Source: Microcoleus vaginatus HSN003 (GTDB taxonomy: Bacteria > Cyanobacteriota > Cyanobacteriia > Cyanobacteriales > Microcoleaceae). Taken from it: a stretch of DNA of 64,000 nt. Position numbers and translations under genes: made by a program. Positions 18,291 through 30,119 of the stretch are shown here, piece after piece (position 1 is the stretch's first letter; each line of letters opens with the position of its first letter). The DNA lies in contig NZ_CP031705.1 of assembly GCF_022701255.1 (NCBI RefSeq), positions 4,712,001 to 4,776,000 on the forward strand, written 5' to 3'. The notes below the pieces were generated by a model. The model saw only the letters and a list, made by a program, of their open reading frames with translations, did no database searches and was not told the origin of the DNA.

Positions 18291-19655
18291 TGTTTGCCGA
18301 AACTCTTTGGCGTCAGCCAAAATCGGATTGACATCAAACCAATAATCCTCGCCGTAACGGTATTCAAACACCCAGAGACTACGCAGCAAGATTTGGTATT
18401 TAGTTTCCCCGTTCACAGTTTTGGTAGCGGATACTTGGCGCAGCAATTGCCACTCCTCCGGTTCGATCGCCAAAGTAAGCTGGTGGCGGCGCTGGATGAT
18501 CACATTTTCCAAAGTTTCCCGCGACAGAGGAGGGTCTTGTTTCTGCAGACAGCTATACAGCAGTTGCAGCAAATTTCGGACATGACCACCGCTGACTCGA
18601 CACAGGCGATCGAGAGTTTCCGCAGAGTCGAAAACTTGGCCAACCAAAGCATAGCGCTGCCAAGGGTGCACCGTCGGAAAAGCCCGCGCCAGAACCATCT
18701 GTCGCAGCAATTCCACACCCTCAGAGCACTCAGAACCGTCGCTCAACTGCACCGGCACCATCGGCAAAACCTTCGGATCTACCCCAAATCGATTAGTCAA
18801 CTGGCCCAAATCGTTAGAGAAAATCAGCACCAAAGGAATTGTATACACGACGTGGCAATTGAGTCTTGCCAACTGTTCGCCGCGATCGACAAACAGGTAT
18901 TCCGGCAGCCGCCGCCCCGTCGGTTTCGCGCACAGGTGTATGCGATCGAGATTATCGATAATTACTACAAGTCCTTGTTTCCCTTGTCGTTTGAGTTCTT
19001 GATTAGCCGGCTCCAGCAACTCCTTATTAAGCACATCTAAAATTACATTAGTTCGCGGCTCCAGATATTGCCTCAACTCCGATCGCAGATTCGGAGCATC
19101 TTTCGCCTTAGCAGTAATTTTGCCAATTCCCAAGGCCAGAGAAAATTCTCCCTCCGTGCTGGCATTTATTTCCCCCAAACCAGGGACATTAGCTTCAGCG
19201 CTCAAGTCTATTTGAGTTTGAAAAACATCAGCAACCCCTTTGAGCAAAGCTTTAAAACCCCTCGGTTGCAGCTTGATTTTCATTTTCTCGATGCTTTCGC
19301 TCACCTGACGAGCAACGCTCAACAAAATGTCAGTGATATCTACATCTGCCATGTCTAAGTCCTTACTAGACTCAAAGTAAACAACATGAAATCCTTGTTG
19401 CTGCAATTGAGCTTGCAGCCGCAGCAATTCTGTTGATTTACCCGAGCCGATGTGACCGGTGAATAATTGACAGGTAGGTGAATCCGGGGACAGACGGCTG
19501 ATGGTGCGCTCCAATTGTTCTACGATTGTGCCACCCCGCACTGATGAAAAATCGATATAGTATTGTCGGTCTTCTTGATTTGCTACTGCCAGGGTGTAGC
19601 TGGGATTGCAGGCGCTATAAAATTTCTGTAAATTTAGTTCCATACCCTGTTCCAT
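18279..19655 (-). CDS. P-loop ATPase of AAA/KAP-like type
   Basis: A 458-residue ATPase of unknown role. Walker A is GHIGSGKSTELLRLQAQL at about residue 70; a Walker B-like strand GLVVIIDNLDRI lies near residue 236. The region between has a long charged segment; after the ATPase core comes a helical winged-helix-like part (DRLCRVSGGHVRNLLQLLYS) as in STAND or ORC-type ATPases. Most similar proteins are cyanobacterial orphans predicted to be signalling or DNA-linked switches. The likely start is the ATG at 19643 (MELNLQKFY) rather than 19655. Flanked by TCAACTGT-type repeats downstream. Confidence 0.65.
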   Translation of the reverse strand: MEQGMELNLQKFYSACNPSYTLAVANQEDRQYYIDFSSVRGGTIVEQLERTISRLSPDSPTCQLFTGHIGSGKSTELLRLQAQLQQQGFHVVYFESSKDLDMADVDITDILLSVARQVSESIEKMKIKLQPRGFKALLKGVADVFQTQIDLSAEANVPGLGEINASTEGEFSLALGIGKITAKAKDAPNLRSELRQYLEPRTNVILDVLNKELLEPANQELKRQGKQGLVVIIDNLDRIHLCAKPTGRRLPEYLFVDRGEQLARLNCHVVYTIPLVLIFSNDLGQLTNRFGVDPKVLPMVPVQLSDGSECSEGVELLRQMVLARAFPTVHPWQRYALVGQVFDSAETLDRLCRVSGGHVRNLLQLLYSCLQKQDPPLSRETLENVIIQRRHQLTLAIEPEEWQLLRQVSATKTVNGETKYQILLRSLWVFEYRYGEDYWFDVNPILADAKEFRQTVES

Positions 19656-20203
19656 CTTTCACAACATTATGCCCTAATAGCTTATTCGTTTCGCCACTTT
19701 ACTAATCAGAACAAGTGACCACTTTATTCTGATATTTGATGGAGAACTCACTATCTTGATTTATTCCTAAGCCCGCCCTCCCAAATTCTACTTTTTTTGG
19801 GCGTAGTGGGAATAAATAAAAGTCACTAATACCTCTCCTAACCAAGTAATTTCTCCTCGTACAGCGAGCGCGACTTCATTGACCTCACAGACGAAAAATT
19901 GACACTAATGTTCTCGAATCAAGTGAGTATTGGAGTACGGTTAACCGAAGAAAAAACAGGTAGTAATCAGGTATCCATAAACCAGGTTTTTTAAATAATA
20001 CCTTGTAGATTGAACTATTGTGAACCGAAACCAACAAAATATTTTAGATTGGCTATTTTAGATGGGAGCAAAAATTTAACATCTAAAATTGATGGCGTTG
20101 GGTACGAGCTCCTCAACCCAGCCTACTTTCTTAGAGCCTTTTGACTTAGGCGCGAAGGTGTGGTTTAAGAAACCGGGTTTCTCGGTGTGATTTTTTTTGG
20201 GAG
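19656..20203. other. Intergenic region, nothing identified
   Basis: About 550 A/T-rich bases with no gene. One AGAAACCGGGTTTCT palindrome lies at about 20169. Confidence 0.4.
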
Positions 20204-20700
20204 CTACTTATTTTTGATCAATTCTACCATTTTGTGACCGACACCTGCTGCCGAAGCGGGATTTTGGCCTGTGACGAGCCTCCCGCTGGCCACAACGCAA
20301 ACTTGAAAATTAAGAACTTTCCTAAAATTAGTCTCGCATTCAATTAATTTGTACTCCAGTAAAAACGGCACTATTTCACCCAGTCCCACAGTGGCTTCCT
20401 CTTCATTGGTAAAAGCAGCCACAGTCTGATGTGCAATCACGTGCTCACCCCCGACTACTTAAGATTAACTAACGCCGCCAGCCCGTGACTGACAGCACCG
20501 ACAATGCCACCTGCTTCATAAATAGCACCAATCCCAGCAAGTTCCTGGTTATCAGCAAAATCCCACATTGTATCGTGTCCCCCGCCTAGAAAATAGCCCC
20601 TTATTCTGCGGAGTAAATTTGTGCAGGATTGAGAGTATTTCCCACTCGCGCCACTTGCCACCCGCGGCTTTTGGTGAATTGTATTTTGCCGAATAATTGA
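20204..20700 (-). pseudogene. DJ-1/PfpI family protein, decayed
   Basis: Two frames together match the C-terminal two thirds of a ThiJ/PfpI (class I glutamine amidotransferase-like) protein. The first (about 20661-20455) has GYFLGGGHDTMWDFADN and GAVSHGLAALVN; the second (20440-20204) has QTVAAFTNEEEATVGL, VPFLLEYKL and TGQNPASAAG. They are separated by a stop and frameshift at about 20458-20445. In GAVSHG the catalytic Cys expected in (A/V)xCHG is Ser. The N-terminal third is missing or scrambled above 20661. Loss of the nucleophile and frame indicate a dead gene. Confidence 0.8.
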
Positions 20701-21389
20701 CGTTCATCCAAAACTACTTCTTCCCGATTTAATAGCAATTAGACAAGCCGTTGCTTCGGAATTTTGCTGGAGCGTTATTCCCGACTACTTGTATACAAAT
20801 TGGGTGAAATAAAATCGCTTGACACTTGTCCCCAAACCTGCACAAGCTTTTAGTAATCGGCTTTGGCTAGCTTTTCGGAAATCTGAAAGACAGTTGCCAA
20901 AAATCAAACGGAGGTTAGAATCTTATCAATTTTAATAATTCTATTAACGCGAGGCTAACCCTCAAAATCCGTATTCCCCGGCACTGCTGGCGAACGAGAA
21001 TTAGGACTTTATAGCGGTTCTCATTAGGATAAGGTACAGGCTCATAATGCCGAAAAGAATAAGCTCCTCGTTTGGGGTGTACTTTATCCAATTGCCAACC
21101 ACTATCTCAATGTGCCATTTTTGTAGAAATACTTGACTTTCGCCCAGTTTTGTAGAAGGTACAAGCGCTATGATTGGGGTAGATCTTGCACAAATCTAAG
21201 CTGTTAAAAAACATATAAAGCTTCCCCAGCAAAAACAAAATTGTGTAACACAGTGCTCAGAAACTTTATGGAGTTATCCTAATTATTGACAAGTCAATAA
21301 ACATACATTAATTTTATAAAAACATCTATCTAGCATAAAGCCGATTAAGGTAATGTCAAGCCTGCAAATTCCTACGAAAAAAAAGTCAA
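20701..21389. other. Intergenic region containing a MITE
   Basis: No gene. Holds MITE copy 1 (21010-21105), listed separately. Otherwise A/T-rich sequence. Confidence 0.4.
21010..21105 (+). mobile_element. MITE copy 1 (~96 bp)
   Basis: Begins TATAGCGGTTCTCATTAGGA and ends GGATAAAGTACACC-like on the other strand, giving imperfect terminal inverted repeats of about 28 bp. It aligns along its whole length with the reverse complement of 23824-23920, sharing CGTTTGGGGTGTACT in the middle. No coding capacity; the TA-like ends suggest mobilisation by an IS630/Tc1-type transposase. Confidence 0.8.
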
Positions 21390-21470
21390 CAGGCTGAACA
21401 GATAGAGCAAGTAAGAGTCCGGTTAGTGGCGCAATTACGAGCCACTGGGATTGACATTGAACAGCTATGA
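21390..21470 (+). pseudogene. C-terminal remnant of a Uma2 protein
   Basis: Twenty-six codons reading QAEQIEQVRVRLVAQLRATG then IDIEQL and a stop. This matches the common C-terminal tail of Uma2 family proteins (coiled-coil then LRxxGIDxxxL). The rest of the gene is absent, so a deletion or the nearby MITE removed it. Confidence 0.6.
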
Positions 21471-21476
21471 AACAAC

Positions 21477-21528
21477 CTTAATGAGAAGTTAAACCAACCT
21501 TATCTTGACCTTGACGCAGGTCTAGTAT
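21477..21528 (+). promoter_or_regulatory. Pho box and -10 element of phoX
   Basis: Four 8-bp boxes at 11-bp pitch: CTTAATGA (21477), GTTAAACC (21488), CTTATCTT (21499), CTTGACGC (21510), each followed by 3 bases. They resemble the cyanobacterial Pho-box layout (PyTTAAPy(C/A)(T/A) with 3-bp spacers). A -10-like TAGTAT follows at 21523, 5 bases after the last box, the place where PhoB/SphR would replace a -35. Promoter activity under phosphate starvation is inferred. Confidence 0.65.
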
Positions 21529-21555
21529 GCTTTGTTTAATTCACCGGAAAAGCTG

Positions 21556-22890
21556 ATGCAACTATCACGACGAAAGTTTTTTACCTTGGCAGGAGCGAGT
21601 GCTGCTGGCACTTTGATGATGTCTCCTCTAGAAGCGCTTTATGCCAGAAAAGCGAATGGTCAATCAGTATTTGGGGGGGGGTATGGGCCCCTCATAGCCG
21701 ATCCGAATGGATTGTTAGATTTACCCCGTGGGTTTCAGTATGAGGCTTTTTCACGAACCGGCGAAATGATGAGCGACGGTTCCCCTGTTCCCGGTGGTCA
21801 CGATGGCATGGCGGCTTTCCCAGGTCCCCAAAACACGGTGATTCTGGTTCGCAATCACGAACTGAGCCCGAATTCTACAACACAAGTTGTGGGTCCCAAT
21901 CCTTACGATCCTCTTTGCAAAGGCGGAACAACCACACTACAGGTTGGTCCCAATCGTCAGCTCATCAACCACTACACTTCACTTAGTGGCACCTATCGAA
22001 ATTGTGCGGGTGGCCCGACTCCCTGGGGTTCTTGGATTACTTGCGAGGAAAATGTCTCGACTCTGGCGACTAATAGACCTGGCAATGCGACAAATGTCTC
22101 GAAATCTCACGGCTACAACTTTGAAGTTCCGGCTCAGGCAACGGTTCCTGTGAATCCCGTACCTTTAGTTGCGATGGGACGGTTTAACCATGAAGCGGTG
22201 GCGATCGACCCCAAAACCGGAATTGTCTACGAGACTGAAGACCGAGGAGATAGTCTCTTCTATCGCTTTATCCCATCTCAACGGAACAATTTAAGCGCCG
22301 GTGGCACTCTACAAGCGCTGAAGATTAAGAATATGCCTCAGGCAAAGACTTTTGCAGGCTTTCCCAAGCGCCAACCCATGCCGGTGGAATGGGTGACAAT
22401 TGACAATCCTGACCCTGCTACGGATACGGTACGGGTCGAAGGTTTCGGTAAAGGTGCTGCCCAGTTTGCTCGTGGGGAAGGCATCTGGTACGGCAATGGT
22501 GAAGTTTACTTCTGTTGTACGAACGGTGGCTCTGTTGATGCTAATGGCAGACCCAACGGATTTGGTCAGGTTTGGCGGTATCTTCCCGATCAAGATATGA
22601 TCGAACTTTTTGTTGAGGCTAAATCGGCTGAGGAACTGGATGGGCCTGACAACATTGTTGTGGCACCTAATGGTGATCTGATCATTTGCGAAGATGGCAA
22701 TGATGAGCAGTTCTTGGTGGGCGTAACTCCCAACGGGGAACTGTATCGTCTGGCAAAAAATGCTATCAACGATCGGGAATTGGCGGGAGCGTGCTTCTCG
22801 CCGGATGGTAAAACTTTGTTCGTTAATATCCAAACCCCAGGCATTACGTTTGCTATTTGGGGTCCTTGGATGTCTCAACGAGGAGCATAA
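21556..22890 (+). CDS. phoX: PhoX-type alkaline phosphatase (DUF839), Tat-exported
   Basis: About 444 residues. Starts at the ATG at 21556 (MQLSRRKFFTLAGASAAGTL), giving a twin-arginine signal SRRKFF plus hydrophobic h-region; the longer TTG frame at 21532 overlaps the promoter. The mature protein has the PhoX/DUF839 signatures DGMAAFPGPQNTVILVRNHE, CAGGPTPWGSWITCEE, GRFNHEAVAIDPKTG and ETEDRGDSLFYRFIP. PhoX is a calcium- and iron-dependent phosphomonoesterase that releases phosphate from organic esters in the periplasm. A Pho box lies upstream, fitting induction by phosphate starvation. The gene sits between two inverted MITE copies. Confidence 0.9.
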   Translation: MQLSRRKFFTLAGASAAGTLMMSPLEALYARKANGQSVFGGGYGPLIADPNGLLDLPRGFQYEAFSRTGEMMSDGSPVPGGHDGMAAFPGPQNTVILVRNHELSPNSTTQVVGPNPYDPLCKGGTTTLQVGPNRQLINHYTSLSGTYRNCAGGPTPWGSWITCEENVSTLATNRPGNATNVSKSHGYNFEVPAQATVPVNPVPLVAMGRFNHEAVAIDPKTGIVYETEDRGDSLFYRFIPSQRNNLSAGGTLQALKIKNMPQAKTFAGFPKRQPMPVEWVTIDNPDPATDTVRVEGFGKGAAQFARGEGIWYGNGEVYFCCTNGGSVDANGRPNGFGQVWRYLPDQDMIELFVEAKSAEELDGPDNIVVAPNGDLIICEDGNDEQFLVGVTPNGELYRLAKNAINDRELAGACFSPDGKTLFVNIQTPGITFAIWGPWMSQRGA

Positions 22891-23049
22891 CATTATTGCC
22901 TTATAGTGCGAGCATTTTATTTGCCTGTAAAACGCTCTTATGTTCGCACTCAGCAGAATATGACGAATCACGCCGGATTGTGGCAATATCCGGTGTTGGT
23001 TCTCTAGAAAATTATGAAAGTTTAAAGGTTTGTGGGAGTTTGAAGAGTC

Positions 23050-23502
23050 GTGCAATACGTCCGCCAGTCGAAACGAGTGTTTTATTCTCTGGTAATGATG
23101 TCGATCGCCTTTGGCGTTGATTTATCTCAATCTAGGGATTCAGTCGCTCAAATACCCGTTGATTATGTTTGCTATATACAGACGAGTGATGGTCGAACGA
23201 TCGACTTAGGTAAGCTTTGTGGAAGTAGTGGCAGAGGCCGCCCGATCGCTTTACAGCCCAATGACCAGGCCTTTCTTAATAGTTATCAACGATCGTTGAG
23301 CAAACGGCTCAATTCATCCTCATCCGAGGTTGTGTCTCGCGTTCAGCGAAATCCCCAAGCTGCTATTGAACGTGCGCGCGGGATATGTAATGCGCTCAGT
23401 GCGGGAATGTCGATCGACTTGCTGCAACCTCAAGGCAATGCTGAAGTTGATGCGCTTAACGCTTTGGCTCCTAAATATTACTGCTCTGAGTTTGACGACT
23501 GA
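23050..23502 (+). CDS. Secreted hypothetical protein
   Basis: A 150-residue cyanobacterial protein with an N-terminal hydrophobic segment (RVFYSLVMMSIAFGV) that is probably a signal peptide, followed by VDYVCYIQTSDGRTIDLGKL with CG, and a later region (RARGICNALSAGMS) with a third and fourth Cys (YYCSEFDD). The four Cys could form disulphides in the periplasm. Small secreted cyanobacterial proteins with a DGRTIDLxxLC motif are common and uncharacterised. It lies 160 bases after phoX on the same strand, so read-through from the Pho promoter is possible. Confidence 0.65.
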   Translation: MQYVRQSKRVFYSLVMMSIAFGVDLSQSRDSVAQIPVDYVCYIQTSDGRTIDLGKLCGSSGRGRPIALQPNDQAFLNSYQRSLSKRLNSSSSEVVSRVQRNPQAAIERARGICNALSAGMSIDLLQPQGNAEVDALNALAPKYYCSEFDD

Positions 23503-23823
23503 GCAAGGAAGTAACTAGATTTTGAAGGGAAGAAAGGGTTGATTAACGGTAAAACTTTTTCTGACATTTGCTAACAATCACTTACATTTACAAGATGTCT
23601 TTATGCCATCTAAAATGAATTTAGCCGAGCCGATGAATGGTGAAAAACATTCGTAGTAAGGAACCTCTATATCAATAATTTGCGTCTACATTATCAAAGC
23701 AAATAATCAAATTGGCTAAATGCGGTCACGCCAAAACCAAGCTGAACCCTCATAGTACAAGTGGTTCTACAGTTTTCTACGGGCGGCAGGTTGATACGCA
23801 TTGGTTGAGTTCTCATCTCAACT
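23503..23823. other. Intergenic region, nothing identified
   Basis: A/T-rich sequence between the secreted protein gene and MITE copy 2. No gene or clear motif. Confidence 0.4.
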
Positions 23824-23920
23824 TATAGCGGTTGACAATTGGATGCAGTACACCCCAAACGACGAACTTCTTCTTTTGGGCATTCTGAGGCTGTATTTCA
23901 TCCTAATGACAACTGGTATA
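23824..23920 (-). mobile_element. MITE copy 2 (~97 bp), inverted
   Basis: Reverse complement aligns with 21010-21105 end to end (TTGTCATTAGGAT, CCCAAAAGAAGAAG, CGTTTGGGGTGTACT). Ends are TATAGCGGTTGACAATTGGA and its imperfect complement. Non-coding. Confidence 0.8.
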
Positions 23921-23995
23921 ATATCCTCTTCATCAGCTTTCATCAGTGGTTAAAAATTCCAAATTAATCAAGACAGCGCAACAACAAACCTGTCA

Positions 23996-24025
23996 TAAAA
24001 AAGGGCTGGCAATTACGCCAGCCCT
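23996..24025 (-). terminator. Rho-independent terminator of apcE
   Basis: On the minus strand AGGGCTGGC, loop GTAATT, GCCAGCCCT, followed by a run of T. A 9-bp G/C-rich stem located 59 bases after the apcE stop codon. Confidence 0.92.
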
Positions 24026-24033
24026 GCAACTAA

Positions 24034-24071
24034 TTTAAGATGTTAAATTATTGCTAATTTAACATCTTAAA
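24034..24071 (-). repeat. Perfect 17-bp AT-rich inverted repeat after apcE
   Basis: TTTAAGATGTTAAATTA, loop TTGC, TAATTTAACATCTTAAA. The arms are exact complements. It lies between the apcE stop codon and the G/C-rich terminator and may protect the transcript end or act as a second terminator. Confidence 0.85.
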
Positions 24072-24083
24072 CCTCAAATCAAT

Positions 24084-27552
<3,469 letters not shown>

Positions 27553-28788
27553 ATGGATACTACGCCTGATATCAGCGCTGCCGTGCGACGGCTTTACGAT
27601 ACTTTCCCTTTCCCGCCCGATCCTTTGTCAGACGAACCGCCGCCTGGGTACAACTGGCGCTGGAGTTGGCCTGATGCTTACAATTTTTGCACCGGGCAAA
27701 AGCCGCCAAAACTTGATATTCGGATTTTAGATGCTGGCTGCGGCACTGGTTCGAGCACTGATTATCTGATTCACCTCAATCCCGAAGCTTCGGTGACGGC
27801 GATCGACCTGAGTGAAGGTGCTTTGAAAGTAGCACAAGAACGCTGTCGGCGATCCGGAGCGCGCGAAGCTGATTTTCGCCACCTCAGCCTGTACGATGCC
27901 GCCGAGTTACAGGGCGAGTTCGATTTGATTAACTGCGTGGGCGTGCTGCACCACTTACCCGATCCGATCCGGGGCATTCAAGCGCTGGCGGCGAAGTTGG
28001 CAGACGGCGGTTTGATGCACATTTTTGTGTATGCTGAGCTCGGACGTTGGGAAATTCAACTGATGCAAAGGGCGATCGCACTTCTTCAAGGCCCGCAAAA
28101 AGGTGACTATCCCGATGGTGTCAAAGTCGGTCGTCAAATCTTTGCTTCTTTACCAGAAAACAACCGTCTTGTCAAGTACGAAAAACAGCGTTGGGCAGCA
28201 GAAAATCAGCGAGACGAATGTTTTGCTGATATGTACGTTCACCCGCAGGAAATTGACTACAATATTGAGACTTTGTTCGAGTTAATTGATGCTTCGGGAT
28301 TGGAATTTACTGGTTTTTCCAATCCGGGATATTGGCAGTTAGAAAGACTTTTGGGTAAAGCGCCGGAATTGATAGAAAGAGCTCAGGGTTTGACGGAACG
28401 GGAGCTTTATCGATTAATTGAATTGTTGGATACGGAAATCACTCATTACGAGTTTTTCTTGGGCAAAAAGCCTGTTAATAAAATTGATTGGTCGGACGAT
28501 AAGGCCCTTTTGGCGGCCATTCCAGAGTTGAGTGGTTGTATGCACGGTTGGCCTAGTCAACAAGTGTTTGATTGCAATTATCAATTGATCAATTTGTCAA
28601 GTGCGGAATTTGAGTTTTTGCAAGGTTGTGTACCCCCCCCAGCCCCCCCTTGCCAAGGGGGGGAGAAAGAGGGAAGCCCGTCTGGCAAAAGCATAGGAGA
28701 GATTTTGGCGGATGTGGAGATGGGATTGGATGAAGTGCGATCGATCTTATCAAAACAGCTAATTTTGCTAAAGCCTGGTCAAATCTAA
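27553..28788 (+). CDS. Class I SAM-dependent methyltransferase
   Basis: A 411-residue enzyme. SAM-binding motif I is ILDAGCGTGSSTDYL at about residue 58, followed by VTAIDLSEGALKVAQERC (motif acidic loop) and FDLINCVGVLHHLPDP (motif IV and post-motif). N-terminal VRRLYDTFPFPPDP and the long C-terminal helical region are seen in a group of cyanobacterial methyltransferases of unknown substrate. Residues about 358-375 (PPPAPPCQGGEKEG) come from a G/C-rich interspersed repeat inserted in frame, between a conserved helix and the C-terminal helix. Substrate cannot be inferred. Confidence 0.85.
   Translation: MDTTPDISAAVRRLYDTFPFPPDPLSDEPPPGYNWRWSWPDAYNFCTGQKPPKLDIRILDAGCGTGSSTDYLIHLNPEASVTAIDLSEGALKVAQERCRRSGAREADFRHLSLYDAAELQGEFDLINCVGVLHHLPDPIRGIQALAAKLADGGLMHIFVYAELGRWEIQLMQRAIALLQGPQKGDYPDGVKVGRQIFASLPENNRLVKYEKQRWAAENQRDECFADMYVHPQEIDYNIETLFELIDASGLEFTGFSNPGYWQLERLLGKAPELIERAQGLTERELYRLIELLDTEITHYEFFLGKKPVNKIDWSDDKALLAAIPELSGCMHGWPSQQVFDCNYQLINLSSAEFEFLQGCVPPPAPPCQGGEKEGSPSGKSIGEILADVEMGLDEVRSILSKQLILLKPGQI
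28627..28665 (+). repeat. In-frame G/C-rich interspersed repeat in methyltransferase
   Basis: CCCCCCAGCCCCCCCTTGCC followed by AAGGGGGGGAG-like sequence, the same palindrome family as in aroE at 17640-17757. It codes for PPPAPPCQGG. Confidence 0.85.
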
Positions 28789-28862
28789 GGGCGGGCTCTC
28801 CGGCCCAACCCCTACTCCCCACAATCAAATTAGCTTTTTGTGGAACAGGCATCTTGCCTGTT
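28789..28862 (+). repeat. Composite dispersed repeat copy
   Basis: GGGCGGGCTCTCCGGCCCAA with CCCTACTCCCCACAA, followed by GTGGAACAGGCATCTTGCCT. Both pieces recur, in the other order, at 2875-2896 and 2994-3030. Confidence 0.75.
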
Positions 28863-28901
28863 CTTTGCTCGGAGTAGAATTTCTGTTAAATTCCCAATTA
28901 A

Positions 28902-29345
28902 TCAAGGCTTTACAGTTGGAGGATTAACAGCCGTAATTTGTGAATAACGAGCGAAATCAGCAATGTTAAAAGTTAGGATATGGGTTAAACCATGAACTAG
29001 CATAGCAGCAACTAGCCGCGCATCATGAACATTGACACCTATAACGTTATACGTTATCACCAGTCGCTCCCATTCTTGATAAATTGCTTCGGTATCCAAC
29101 AAGAGAGGAAAAAGCTGTTTTAAGCGATTAATTTCTGCCTCTGCTTCTGTTGCAGTACGCCCTAATCCATTTCTCTGGATCGGGCGCGTGCAAACGTTCC
29201 AAAACTCGATCAAATTTTGGGGTACGATATAAAGTTGTTCTCCGCGATCGCGCAGAGTAATCACGGCATTAACGGCATCAGGATTCATTGGATGTGCTGT
29301 ATCGATGCTACGTAGCAGTATGTTTGTATCGACGAGAAACGGCAT
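28902..29345 (-). CDS. PIN-domain ribonuclease toxin (VapC-like)
   Basis: A 147-residue PIN domain. The acidic metal site is visible: Asp6 in FLVDTNILLRS, Glu in PQNLIEFWNVCT, Asp in NVHDARLVAAML and a C-terminal Asp in FNIADFARY. VapC toxins cut RNA, often tRNA or rRNA, and are held inactive by an antitoxin encoded just upstream. Here the ATG follows the stop codon of the preceding small gene directly (TAAATG), so the two are translationally coupled. Confidence 0.85.
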   Translation of the reverse strand: MPFLVDTNILLRSIDTAHPMNPDAVNAVITLRDRGEQLYIVPQNLIEFWNVCTRPIQRNGLGRTATEAEAEINRLKQLFPLLLDTEAIYQEWERLVITYNVIGVNVHDARLVAAMLVHGLTHILTFNIADFARYSQITAVNPPTVKP

Positions 29346-29627
29346 TTAACCTCTGTCTCCATAAATGCTCTCTCTGCTAATAGCTTCATCTGAAAGAGTG
29401 GGGAAATTTAGGGTACGATGACTGTCAACCCATTCTTGAAATGCTATTGACCATTCTGTTGGGGTAGCTGTTTCATAAAATGGACGTTGTTGAGGTTCAA
29501 TTAGCTGTTTGAGCATCGCATCTAGTAATGGTTTAATCTGATCCGCCGTGCGGCTGGTGATTTTTGCCAAAACTTCAGTAATAGTCTGTATTTCTTGTTG
29601 GTGAGATTGCTGAAGATTGTGCAGCAT
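29346..29627 (-). CDS. Probable antitoxin of the PIN toxin
   Basis: A 93-residue protein abutting the PIN toxin gene. The N-terminal helix (QQSHQQEIQTITEVLAKITS) is Gln rich and the C-terminal part (WVDSHRTLNFPTLSDEAISR, ESIYGDRG) matches the toxin-binding tail seen in many cyanobacterial antitoxins partnered with PIN proteins, where a conserved (S/R)ESIYxDRG end is common. A DNA-binding domain is not obvious. The call depends mainly on position and the C-terminal motif. Confidence 0.7.
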   Translation of the reverse strand: MLHNLQQSHQQEIQTITEVLAKITSRTADQIKPLLDAMLKQLIEPQQRPFYETATPTEWSIAFQEWVDSHRTLNFPTLSDEAISRESIYGDRG

Positions 29628-29850
29628 AGTTATCCTTGAGTGTAAGTTTTTGGGTTGACGATAACAAAATCAATCGCACTTTTTAAATTGATTTTAATAT
29701 TATAACTCTAGCGCAAAGCCTAGGAAGTAGGCGATTGCTCGTTCCCAGGCCAAAGCCTGGATGCACGTACTAGGATTTTCTGTGATTGCGAACGTAGTGA
29801 AGCAATCTCAAAGCTGACGCACCTTTGCCAAATCCCAAATCCCAAATGGA

Positions 29851-29880
29851 TTGACACAGGCCCCCGTCTGCGGCTACGCT
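29851..29880 (+). promoter_or_regulatory. Putative sigma-70 promoter of the structured RNA region
   Basis: TTGACA at 29851 and TACGCT at 29875 with an 18-base spacer. The -35 is perfect; the -10 is weak. It would start transcription near 29888, ahead of the structured region. Confidence 0.4.
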
Positions 29881-29887
29881 TTCAAGT

Positions 29888-30080
29888 TAGAGGTTGCTTT
29901 GCTTGTAGAGGAAGTAGCCCGCGTCGCCCAAAAATCTAGTTGCACTGCCCAAAGCTGCTGGTAACAGCAATGGACAGCTAACCGCCAAACTGATCACAGC
30001 AGTCTGGAGGCTAACGGAGTATCTTAACATCCTCTGTAGCCGCCCTGCTATGTGTTGAAATGCGGGGCGGCTGGGTTTTT
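29888..30080 (+). ncRNA. Candidate structured small RNA or attenuator leader
   Basis: A ~190-base non-coding stretch between a plausible promoter and a strong terminator. It contains a TGCTG-GTAA-CAGCA hairpin with a GNRA-type loop at about 29968-29981, a possible CAAACTG/CAGTCTG stem around 29997-30006, and AGAGG near the start that could pair with CCTCT at 30031. The size resembles 6S RNA but I cannot confirm that; an attenuator for the following gene is equally possible. Confidence 0.4.
30038..30080 (+). terminator. Rho-independent terminator/attenuator
   Basis: AGCCGCCC (30038-30045) pairs with GGGCGGCT (30065-30072), followed by GGGTTTTT. A second hairpin (TTTTGGGTTTT, 30077-30087, with AAAACCCAAAA, 30093-30103) comes directly after and precedes the AGGAG of the next gene. 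Confidence 0.8.
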
Positions 30081-30119
30081 GGGTTTTTCTAGAAAACCCA
30101 AAACCAGGAGAACATAATT

